Shown: positions 27,492 to 33,974 of the stretch, one piece after another | How positions within the stretch are numbered: position 1 is the first letter of the stretch | Layout: each line of letters opens with the position of its first letter | From: an uncultured Lachnospiraceae bacterium | GTDB lineage: Bacteria; Bacillota; Clostridia; Lachnospirales; Lachnospiraceae | Direction of reading: 5' to 3' | DNA length: 34,250 bases | Assembly: GCA_947593735.1 (NCBI GenBank) | Contig: CANQDT010000026.1 | Span: forward strand, 1-34,250 | Translations under genes and position numbers: made by a program | Notes under the pieces: generated by a model | The model's input: the letters and a program-made list of their open reading frames with translations, nothing else | Database searches by the model: none | Told to the model about the DNA's origin: nothing

Positions 27492-27743
27492 TTTCCATCT
27501 CCGATCTTTTGCCGCATGGCATATTTTAATGTTCATTCTCTATGCCATCTCTGATCCTTTGCCGCATGGCAAATTTCAGGGTTCATTCTCTATGCCATCT
27601 CTGAACCTTTGCCGCATGGCATATTTTAATGTTCATTCTCTATGCCATCTCTGATCCTTTGCCGCATGGCAAATTTCAGGGTTCATTCCCTCTGCCATCT
27701 CTGATCCTTTGCCGCATGGCAAATTTTAAGGTTCATTCTCTAT
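27491..27743 (-). repeat. Five-copy 50-bp tandem repeat upstream of the endoglucanase
   Basis: The GCCGCATGGC core occurs at 27511, 27561, 27611, 27661 and 27711, exactly 50 bases apart, with no variable spacers. Copies alternate between two variants: at 27531 and 27631 the following bases are ATATTTTAAT, at 27581 and 27681 they are AAATTTCAGG, and the fifth copy is mixed. On the transcript, most units contain TTTGCC-ATGC-GGCAAA, a small hairpin. The first copy contains the ribosome binding site of the endoglucanase, and the last copy begins at the stop codon of the upstream gene. Confidence 0.95.
27533..27736 (-). other. Chain of four overlapping 17-codon micro-ORFs
   Basis: Frames 27736-27683, 27686-27633, 27636-27583 and 27586-27533 each start ATGAAC and end GAATGA, overlapping the next start by ATGA. 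They encode MNLKICHAAKDQRWQRE, MNPEICHAAKDQRWHRE (twice) and MNIKICHAAKVQRWHRE. The first start overlaps the stop of the propeller-like gene. A fifth start at 27536 runs in frame into the endoglucanase. Shine-Dalgarno sequences are weak, so translation would depend on coupling; expression is unproven. Confidence 0.5.
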
Positions 27744-28323
27744 ACTTTATGATTTTACCGCTTTTCGCATTGATCAAAACACCCGGTGAGCCTTCGCCCT
27801 CGTAATCAATGCTCAGCTTGTTTCCTGAACACCTTATTTTTACCGGCCAATAGCAGTCCGATTTGACTTTGGTCTTCCACAGACATTTCCCTTTTGGAGA
27901 AATCTTAAAAATAAGATCACTGTAATATCCGGTCGCGTAAAGATTTCCTGTTTTGTCAGCGGTCATCACCGCGCCACCCGGCACTTCAGAAAAAGCGTTT
28001 TTCTTAGTTAATACTTTTTTCCCGTTCTGCAATTTCAGCTTGATAAAATCTTTCCCATCGATCACATATACATCGTCTACGTATATCATGTAAGAAACAT
28101 GGAGCAATTCCGCTGCAGGGGCTTCGGAGCATTTATAACTCCATACCTTTTTCCCTTTCTCTGTCAATCCGAACAGCGTACAGTATTCCCTGTTCCCTTT
28201 GTATTCGACTGATCTGACCACGCCTGTCACTTTTTCCTTTGCCTGAGCGGTAACCAAAATACCTGCGCAAACCGTACAGACAGCAAGCAATAACACTGCT
28301 ATGAGATTTTTTGACTTATTCAT
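27733..28323 (-). CDS. Small secreted PQQ/beta-propeller-like protein
   Basis: This 196-residue protein has an N-terminal signal peptide (about 1-28, ending near AQA) and repeated short blades of the PQQ/WD type: LTEKGKKVWSYK, LKLQNGKKVLTKK, ISPKGKCLWKTKV and INAKSGKIIKYRE. The family is not a known enzyme; a partial propeller used for binding is plausible. AGGAG lies 7 bases before the ATG. The stop codon TGA overlaps the first ATG of the micro-ORF chain leading to the endoglucanase, so both may be on one transcript. Its upstream region holds two dyads and abuts the old end of the CRISPR array. Function unknown. Confidence 0.75.
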   Translation of the reverse strand: MNKSKNLIAVLLLAVCTVCAGILVTAQAKEKVTGVVRSVEYKGNREYCTLFGLTEKGKKVWSYKCSEAPAAELLHVSYMIYVDDVYVIDGKDFIKLKLQNGKKVLTKKNAFSEVPGGAVMTADKTGNLYATGYYSDLIFKISPKGKCLWKTKVKSDCYWPVKIRCSGNKLSIDYEGEGSPGVLINAKSGKIIKYRE

Positions 28324-28354
28324 AATTTTTCTCCTATCCTATTTTTTCCTTTGC

Positions 28355-28390
28355 TGACATACTATGTCACACTACATGGTGTAACTTCAA
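28355..28390 (-). promoter_or_regulatory. Candidate promoter with two dyads upstream of the propeller-like gene
   Basis: A perfect palindrome TGACATA-C-TATGTCA lies at 28355-28369. An adjacent imperfect dyad GTTACAC-N6-GTGTGAC lies at 28366-28385 on the minus strand. TTGAAG at 28390-28385 could be a -35 box, with CATAGT or TAGTAT as -10 (18 or 20 bases away). The dyad filling the spacer recalls MerR-type promoters. The TTGAAG lies inside a fossil CRISPR repeat. Confidence 0.35.
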
Positions 28391-28414
28391 ATTCTGATGT
28401 GTTTCTTTTTCGAC
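28385..28414 (-). repeat. Fossil CRISPR repeat at the leader-distal end
   Basis: This 30-base segment matches the array consensus at 24 of 30 positions, with both ends best preserved. It is followed by a 35-base interval (28415-28449), exactly spacer length, before the first clear repeat. Confidence 0.75.
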
Positions 28415-28449
28415 TCACCCCCTGCTCATATAACCGCGTGCTGAAAGAA

Positions 28450-29181
28450 CTACAAATTCCACTCTGTTTCTATTTCAACAACAGCGGCGACTGGAACAGC
28501 TTCAAATTCCACTCTGTTTCTATTTCAACCCACAAACGGATGCTATCCACGTCTGGGTAGTCAATCTTCAAATTCCACTCTGTTTCTATTTCAACGGTAT
28601 GATCGCTACTTTGATTTCTTTGAGATTGATACTTCAAATTCCACTCTGTTTCTATTTCAACGGTTCGGCCTGCGTATGAGCGACCCCATGCGGGCACTTC
28701 AAATTCCACTCTGTTTCTATTTCAACTCTTTTTCAAGCGGAACGTATATGTCGCCGACAACTTCAAATTCCACTCTGTTTCTATTTCAACTCTCTACGGA
28801 AATCGTGAGATCGCTGATCTGTCCTTCAAATTCCACTCTGTTTCTATTTCAACAATATTGCGCCGGATCGTCTTCATCTGCTTGAAGGACTTCAAATTCC
28901 ACTCTGTTTCTATTTCAACCAGCCTGGCGGCAGGTTTATTCCGGGCGTTGGAGACTTCAAATTCCACTCTGTTTCTATTTCAACTGGTTTCTCAACCGTC
29001 ACGCGGTCGGTCAACGGCCTTCAAATTCCACTCTGTTTCTATTTCAACGCTCGTTGTGTCGATATTAGACACGCTGGCAACGTCCTTCAAATTCCACTCT
29101 GTTTCTATTTCAACGAAAAAAGCTATACGAATTGTAAGGAGGTGGAACAGACTTCAAATTCCACTCTGTTTCTATTTCAAC
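28450..29181 (-). CRISPR. CRISPR array, 12 repeats of 30 bp and 11 spacers, leader missing
   Basis: Repeats start at 28450, 28500, 28566, 28632, 28697, 28761, 28824, 28890, 28955, 29019, 29085 and 29152. Eleven are identical; the one at 28450 has a single change. Spacers are 20, 36, 36, 35, 34, 33, 36, 35, 34, 36 and 37 bases. Read on the minus strand, the repeat begins GTTGAAATAG and ends GGAATTTGAAG. The last eight bases, ATTTGAAG, resemble the 5' handle of type I-B/III crRNAs. Degeneracy at the low-coordinate end places the leader at the high-coordinate end, beside cas6, but there the last repeat directly abuts a truncated cas gene. The 20-base spacer is probably an internal deletion. Confidence 0.98.
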
Positions 29182-29492
29182 TTGACCAGTGCGAAAAATC
29201 CATTATTCGCTGACAGTTTATCATTCACCAATTTAATTTGTTCTTCCGAGTCAGCGCCATTTTTTAGCAAATCTTCCGCAATTCGATGATGCATCTCTCT
29301 TTGAAACATTTCTTCTACAAATTGCAGATAGTCTTTTTCGTTGATGCAGGTCGGATCATAATCTAAATAATCACTTCCTATGACCCAGCCAGGCGCCTTT
29401 TCTCCCAGCCATTTCAAATATCGAATCAGCCCGACAATAGCCGCTGCATACCGCCAATCCACAGGTTCTACTCTTCGCATCTCATGACACAT
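29172..29492 (-). pseudogene. cas8b: N-terminal fragment of a Cas8b/Cst1-like protein, cut by the CRISPR array
   Basis: This frame gives 106 residues beginning MCHEMRRVEPVDWRYAAAIV, followed by IRYLKWLGE, a YLxxVE-type stretch and MHHRIAEDLL. That pattern resembles the first part of the large Cascade subunit of type I-B systems, normally around 500 residues or more. The native reading stops at 29182; the final codons and TAG come from the CRISPR repeat itself (VK|LK-stop). The start at 29492 has a G-rich ribosome binding site and overlaps cas6 by 25 bases, as expected of a cas operon. The product should not form a working effector. The Cas8 assignment is by motif memory and gene order. Confidence 0.62.
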
Positions 29493-30238
29493 TTTCCATC
29501 ACCCCCCTGCTTTAATACCGATACCATTCCGAATCCACATGAATGACGACTTCCAATTCCTGCCGCATAAAAGTACTGTAACAAATCAGGATTCCCATGC
29601 ATTTTAAATACACCTACCGTGGTATCAATATAAATTTGATAGTGATAGACCAGAACTTTTTTACACTGTATTGGCTCGATATCCAGATCTTCTGTCATGA
29701 ATCTCGGGTAACCTGCAAGATTCGCCTGAGTTTTTAATACTTCTACTGTTCTCTCACGGAAATCATTATCTTCATATGTAACATACCTGTCCCTATTCGA
29801 ATCCCGGTCATGAACCCGAATACACAATCCATTACCAGGACAAGTTCGAAAATATACATCTGGTTCTACAATTAATTGTTCCGACCTCTGTGAAATTCGC
29901 CGCAAGACCATCCTATTCCCATTCTGCAACGGAAATCTTTGGTTCTTCATTCCTAAAAATGCCGAGAAAAATATCAATCCTGTTTTATTCCGATCATCTG
30001 CTGAAAAAATAATCTTCAATCTCGGTTCTTCCAGCAAAATATTCTCTTTTGAAAAAAACGGCGACGGAAAAACAACTGCAAAAGAATAATCTTTCGATTG
30101 TATCCCTCCAAAATATCGGTCATAGTATTTTCCATTGTTGCAGTTTGTCAACGCAGTTTTCAACCAGGACAGCACAATTCTCCGGTAATCCCTACTAATG
30201 GTTGGCTGCGCCAAATCAAATTCTAATTCGACCCGCAC
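29468..30238 (-). CDS. cas6: CRISPR endoribonuclease Cas6
   Basis: This 256-residue RAMP protein should cut the pre-crRNA within each repeat to give crRNAs with an 8-base 5' handle. The C-terminal Gly-rich loop AGIGSRHSCGFGMV (about 226-239) is the family hallmark. The N-terminal half fits the first ferredoxin-like fold. The start is GTG with AGGAGG 7 bases upstream. No histidine occurs before residue 143, so the catalytic His often found near residue 40 is absent; the enzyme may use other residues or have lost activity. The frame is intact although downstream cas genes are gone. It could serve an array elsewhere in the genome. Confidence 0.88.
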   Translation of the reverse strand: MRVELEFDLAQPTISRDYRRIVLSWLKTALTNCNNGKYYDRYFGGIQSKDYSFAVVFPSPFFSKENILLEEPRLKIIFSADDRNKTGLIFFSAFLGMKNQRFPLQNGNRMVLRRISQRSEQLIVEPDVYFRTCPGNGLCIRVHDRDSNRDRYVTYEDNDFRERTVEVLKTQANLAGYPRFMTEDLDIEPIQCKKVLVYHYQIYIDTTVGVFKMHGNPDLLQYFYAAGIGSRHSCGFGMVSVLKQGGDGKCVMRCEE

Positions 30239-30321
30239 TTGATCCCCTCCTACTTTTATACATTTTAGAATAATATAACAAGGTAATCGTGCAAAAGATA
30301 CTCCTTTTTACTTTAATTCTG

Positions 30322-30375
30322 ATTATACCTTTTTTTGTCTGAAAAATAAATATAAAGTTGTAATTTAATTATAAC
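30322..30375 (-). promoter_or_regulatory. Candidate cas6 promoter region with upstream dyad
   Basis: A TATAAT box lies at 30327-30322, about 85 bases before the GTG start. No good -35 is visible at 17 bases. Just upstream, 30357-30375 is a near-perfect AT-rich dyad (GTTATAATT-A-AATTACAAC, eight of nine pairs). The rest of the 220-base gap 30239-30458 is AT-rich and shows no gene. Confidence 0.35.
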
Positions 30376-30458
30376 TGGGGTAGTATTTTTTGATAACTGC
30401 CCTAAAAATTCCCTTGATTAAGTATGTATTATAGGCTATTTTATTATTAAATTCTCCA

Positions 30459-32729
30459 CTACATATCATCAAAGGTGATATCTTCTTGATTCTTATAATA
30501 AAGAGCCAGCCTGCTTTCCAAATCAATTTCATTCACTATCCAACCTCTCAAGGTACAGGCTGTAATGAAATCCTGTATTCTATTGATACCCTTAATCTCT
30601 CGTAGTGTAACGACAACTCCAAAATTCAAATGTGCTTTCATTGATGTTGTTAGCCGTTCCTTTGAAGTAATGGATATCCCCCATAACCTTTCATCATAAG
30701 AGTTTATTGCTCTATTTTTCCTCAATATCTTAGATATAAACTTCGTATTCTCCCATTTCCTAAATTCTTTGCGGGATTGCCGCTCGTCAACTGCATGTCC
30801 CGCATCATCCTGAATATTTTCATTGATATCATCAATACTCCCATCCTCTTTTACACGTCCAAATTTCAAGGATAATTCTCTAGAAGTATAGTCCACTCCC
30901 TGCGCTCTGGAGCATTGAGGAAAGTAACATAATGTTGCTCGCGCTATAAACGGATATTTATTATCAGAATCTCGCGGAATCGGCAGTGAATAATTTGATG
31001 TTATATATGAACTTGCTGTGCCGTACAAAACAAATCGGATTTCTGCATTTTCCGACTCCAGAATATCTGATATTTTTATAGGGACAATGCCATATCCAAT
31101 CTTATTCTGAACTTTATATGTAGAACTCTTAAAATTCCATCCCGCCGCCGAATCAATAAGCAATGCCTTGGCCACCTCTCGCGAAAAACCCATAATATCA
31201 ATCAAAAAAGACAACTTTCTCGCAATCCATGGAGCTGCAAAGGATGTTCCATATACTTCCTCTATATCACGCGATGAACAAGCCCGGATGCGTTCGCTTT
31301 CTTCATAATCTCCGCCGTAATAAGATACATCTGGTTTGTTGAAAAAAGACAAAACGGTTCCTTCTCTAGTATAAGAAGCAGGCAATCCATTTCGTTTTAC
31401 TGAGTTAACCACTACCGCATTCAATGAATCTGCCGGAGAGCCAACACGCAATATGCTGTTTTTCTCAATGCGATTGTCATTTGTCCCGGATACAACAAAA
31501 ATAATATTTTTATTTGCCTGTAGTTCATCCAATGCTGATCCATCATAGGAAATAAAATTCTTCGATACTTCATCTTCCGTTCCGAGTGATAAATTCCATA
31601 CATGAATGTCCGGATTATCATTTACAATCTGTCGGATTTTATTTACCAATCTTGGAACAGAAATTTTGTCCACGGCCACCCCGAAATGGCGCACTCTAAA
31701 TCTGCCACAACCATCATCAAGCCATGGATTCAATCTAGGACCATCTACAATGATAGATGTCACTTCCGTACCATGATCACGATAAACATTCTTTCCGTAG
31801 ACAGATTCAAATTCATCAAGATAGTCTGTATTTTTCACCCATTCAGAAAAATACACATTTTCATCAAATAAATTATCAATAACCCCAATTACAGGTTCCG
31901 TGGAAGGCTTTGGAATATCTATCTCATATTTTTTATTTGATGAAGTAAACTCCTCCAAGGTTAACTGAGATAAATCTGAAGAAATCATAGAAATCATGTA
32001 TGGAACCTTATCCAGGAGTACCTGATACAGATCCCAGCTTACCGAAACTGTGTCTCTCCCATAAAACGCATACGGATATTGATACCGGTCTATCTTCAAT
32101 GTCTCCAATATTTCAGACAGGGAACATTCTGTTTGAAAAAAAGTTACCAAAAAAGAATCCTTTTGCATTTTTGCGGTAACACTGGGAACCGACATGGATT
32201 CTACCACGGAACAATCCACAATTATATTTCGAATACCGCTTTTCGAGGAATATCCCTCATAATTCAAATTTGTTTTTTTATCTTTTCTCTCATTAAAATT
32301 AGCCGGTCTTGCCTCCCCATCCAATTCCTCCATCAGAAATCTTTTGGCTTCTTCAAGCTTAGTAAGCGTGTCTTCCATGGTCTTTATATCCACATAATAC
32401 GTGATAATGTGATTTTCCTGCCCCTCAGGGGCATCCGAAAAGCGCGCGCCTACAACGACATCATTCGTCTGTTTTCCGCTCGGTCTTAGCAATTCCTTTA
32501 TTCTTTTAGTCTTAGCAATGATATCATTATAATTAACATCAATTAGATAGCCCTTTAAATATCGAGGAGTTGTTTCATAATATCTGATAATTGCCCGTAT
32601 ATTTTCCTGTAAACACTGAATCTTCTCAACCGTAACCTTTCCATCTCTGCGAAGATTTTCTGTTATGGGACCACCTGAACGTTTTCCATGATTATAACGA
32701 AGCTTTACTTCCAGCAGACGATTCATCAA
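30459..32729 (-). CDS. ietS: Subtilase-family serine protease of an IetAS-like defence pair
   Basis: This 756-residue S8 protease has a full triad: Asp285 in IGVIDN, His319 in YRDHGTEV and Ser496 in YGTSFAAP, with oxyanion Asn417 in SGTND. An N-terminal region of about 270 residues precedes the protease core, and a C-terminal region of about 220 residues follows it. No signal peptide is present, so it works in the cytoplasm. The pairing of an AAA ATPase and a cytoplasmic S8 protease is the known anti-phage system IetAS. The start is TTG at 32729 or ATG at 32726. It follows the ATPase stop without a gap and in the same frame, and a run of nine G supplies the ribosome binding site. The target protein is unknown. 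Confidence 0.85.
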   Translation of the reverse strand: MMNRLLEVKLRYNHGKRSGGPITENLRRDGKVTVEKIQCLQENIRAIIRYYETTPRYLKGYLIDVNYNDIIAKTKRIKELLRPSGKQTNDVVVGARFSDAPEGQENHIITYYVDIKTMEDTLTKLEEAKRFLMEELDGEARPANFNERKDKKTNLNYEGYSSKSGIRNIIVDCSVVESMSVPSVTAKMQKDSFLVTFFQTECSLSEILETLKIDRYQYPYAFYGRDTVSVSWDLYQVLLDKVPYMISMISSDLSQLTLEEFTSSNKKYEIDIPKPSTEPVIGVIDNLFDENVYFSEWVKNTDYLDEFESVYGKNVYRDHGTEVTSIIVDGPRLNPWLDDGCGRFRVRHFGVAVDKISVPRLVNKIRQIVNDNPDIHVWNLSLGTEDEVSKNFISYDGSALDELQANKNIIFVVSGTNDNRIEKNSILRVGSPADSLNAVVVNSVKRNGLPASYTREGTVLSFFNKPDVSYYGGDYEESERIRACSSRDIEEVYGTSFAAPWIARKLSFLIDIMGFSREVAKALLIDSAAGWNFKSSTYKVQNKIGYGIVPIKISDILESENAEIRFVLYGTASSYITSNYSLPIPRDSDNKYPFIARATLCYFPQCSRAQGVDYTSRELSLKFGRVKEDGSIDDINENIQDDAGHAVDERQSRKEFRKWENTKFISKILRKNRAINSYDERLWGISITSKERLTTSMKAHLNFGVVVTLREIKGINRIQDFITACTLRGWIVNEIDLESRLALYYKNQEDITFDDM

Positions 32730-33773
32730 TCAATTTCCCCCCCCCTTAAGTTTTCGTGATACGCTACTTTTAGGAACACGGGTTAGAATTTCTATATCTC
32801 TTGTAGTAAACCCTTGTTCTGCAAGGTCCTGTATAGTTACCTCCTTAGGATTCCCATTCAAGGCTAGATAAATTTTTCTCAGATAATCATATTTGCTTGT
32901 TTCATCACTGAAAGCAATCGAAGTTCTTATAATCTGCTTCATATCTCCCGGATAAGGAAGTTCAGGAAGTCTATCCAATATTTTATTGAACAAACGCAAA
33001 TCCCGACTTGAATTCACCGCCTTTCTTATACTAAGTGTCAGCATCATATCGAAAATTTCAATAAGATCCTCTTTTGAATATCGGTCAAAGGAGACAATCG
33101 CATCAAATCTTCTTATGAGGGCCTTATCAAAATGTTCAAACAAATTTGTCGTAGCAATCACCACAATCTGATCACTTAAAGCATCCAATTCTCTTAAAAA
33201 AGTAGACGTTACCCTGCTCATTTCTCGCAAATCATTTGTGCTGCTCCTATTCATTACCAGGGCGTCCAATTCATCAAAAATAATAATAACCTTGCTGTAC
33301 ATCAAATGATTTATTTCGTCAAACAATCTGATTATATTTTTTGAAGTTTCTCCTAATCTGCTATCAATCAGTTGTTCCATATGAACCGAAAGAATATCTC
33401 TTTCTAAAAGGCGGGCTATTTGAAAAGCGGACTCCGTTTTTCCTGTTCCTGGAGCCCCATAAAAAAGAAATTTCGACATTCCCGTTTTATTTCTGATTGA
33501 CCGTGCAATTCCAATCACATCTTCCTCAATAATCGTAGGCAATACCAATGGATTGGATGAGTATTCAAGTCGCTCCAAAAACTGTAGATTCCGATAATTG
33601 GTCTGAGGAACATACACATTTGCATTAGAAATCAAATCCATCAAATACTGTGCGATCTCATAATCACCTCTCGCATCAAATTCCCTGGCTATCTCAGATA
33701 CTTCCGAAACAAAAGCTGCATTATTCTGTTCTGTATGATATTTTACAAGGTTTATAATATTTTGCTTCTTCAT
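32730..33773 (-). CDS. ietA: AAA ATPase of an IetAS-like defence pair
   Basis: This 347-residue protein starts at the ATG with GGAGG 8 bases upstream; a longer frame to 33848 would include the promoter. The AAA core shows Walker A GAPGTGKT (106-113), Walker B IIIFDELDAL (Asp167, Glu168), sensor 1 IATTN (Asn210) and arginine finger candidates Arg221/Arg222 in LIRRFD. The last 30 residues, including TTRDIEILTRVPKSSVSRKL, look like a helix-turn-helix. In IetAS the ATPase is thought to act with the partner protease; whether it feeds substrate to it or senses phage is not known. The HTH could let it bind its own promoter, which is inference. The C-terminus KGGGN is encoded by a G9 run. Confidence 0.87.
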   Translation of the reverse strand: MKKQNIINLVKYHTEQNNAAFVSEVSEIAREFDARGDYEIAQYLMDLISNANVYVPQTNYRNLQFLERLEYSSNPLVLPTIIEEDVIGIARSIRNKTGMSKFLFYGAPGTGKTESAFQIARLLERDILSVHMEQLIDSRLGETSKNIIRLFDEINHLMYSKVIIIFDELDALVMNRSSTNDLREMSRVTSTFLRELDALSDQIVVIATTNLFEHFDKALIRRFDAIVSFDRYSKEDLIEIFDMMLTLSIRKAVNSSRDLRLFNKILDRLPELPYPGDMKQIIRTSIAFSDETSKYDYLRKIYLALNGNPKEVTIQDLAEQGFTTRDIEILTRVPKSSVSRKLKGGGN

Positions 33774-33806
33774 GGCATTATCCTCCACACTTATCCTCAT
33801 ATTTTG

Positions 33807-33835
33807 ATTATAAATATACATGGGACAAATGTCAA
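33807..33835 (-). promoter_or_regulatory. Consensus sigma-A promoter of the ietAS-like operon
   Basis: TTGACA (33835-33830) and TATAAT (33812-33807) are separated by 17 bases, a perfect match to consensus. The start would be near 33800, giving a short leader of about 27 bases before the ATG. A promoter this strong on a defence operon suggests repression. Confidence 0.85.
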
Positions 33836-33850
33836 TATTTTGGGACAAAT
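33821..33850. promoter_or_regulatory. Two identical 10-bp direct repeats around the -35 box, probable operator
   Basis: TGGGACAAAT occurs at 33821-33830 and again at 33841-33850, exactly 20 bases (about two helical turns) apart. The two copies flank the -35 hexamer, one overlapping its edge. The arrangement suggests two bound repressor subunits on one face of the DNA. Confidence 0.6.
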
Positions 33851-33974
33851 TTTATATTTTAAAAAATATTTTTTTAACAAAAAATCTCACAATGCTTTTA
33901 CGACCTTCCCAATATCCGCATTAACCGTGACACTTTATCTGATAAACGGCTTCGTGAATTTGAGCGTATTCCTA

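Noticed and set aside
27491..27743. 50-bp tandem repeat considered as a second CRISPR array
   Set aside because: Units are contiguous and similar throughout, with no variable spacers.
28450..29181. Possible self-targeting spacers against the window
   Set aside because: I saw no spacer matching the flanking genes by eye; a full genome and phage search is needed.
28470..29289. Short frames with repeated EIETEWNL or SNSTLFLFQ peptides
   Set aside because: They are translations of CRISPR repeats.
32736..32744. The nine-base G/C run as a sequencing error joining one fused gene
   Set aside because: Reading frames on both sides are coherent as given. The protease follows in the same frame after a TGA, so length errors would not create a clean fusion.
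33851..33974. Terminator between the DUF4143-type gene and the ietAS-like promoter
   Set aside because: Only AT-rich or weak dyads (such as TTTATC-A-GATAAA) are present, without a GC stem followed by a T-run.
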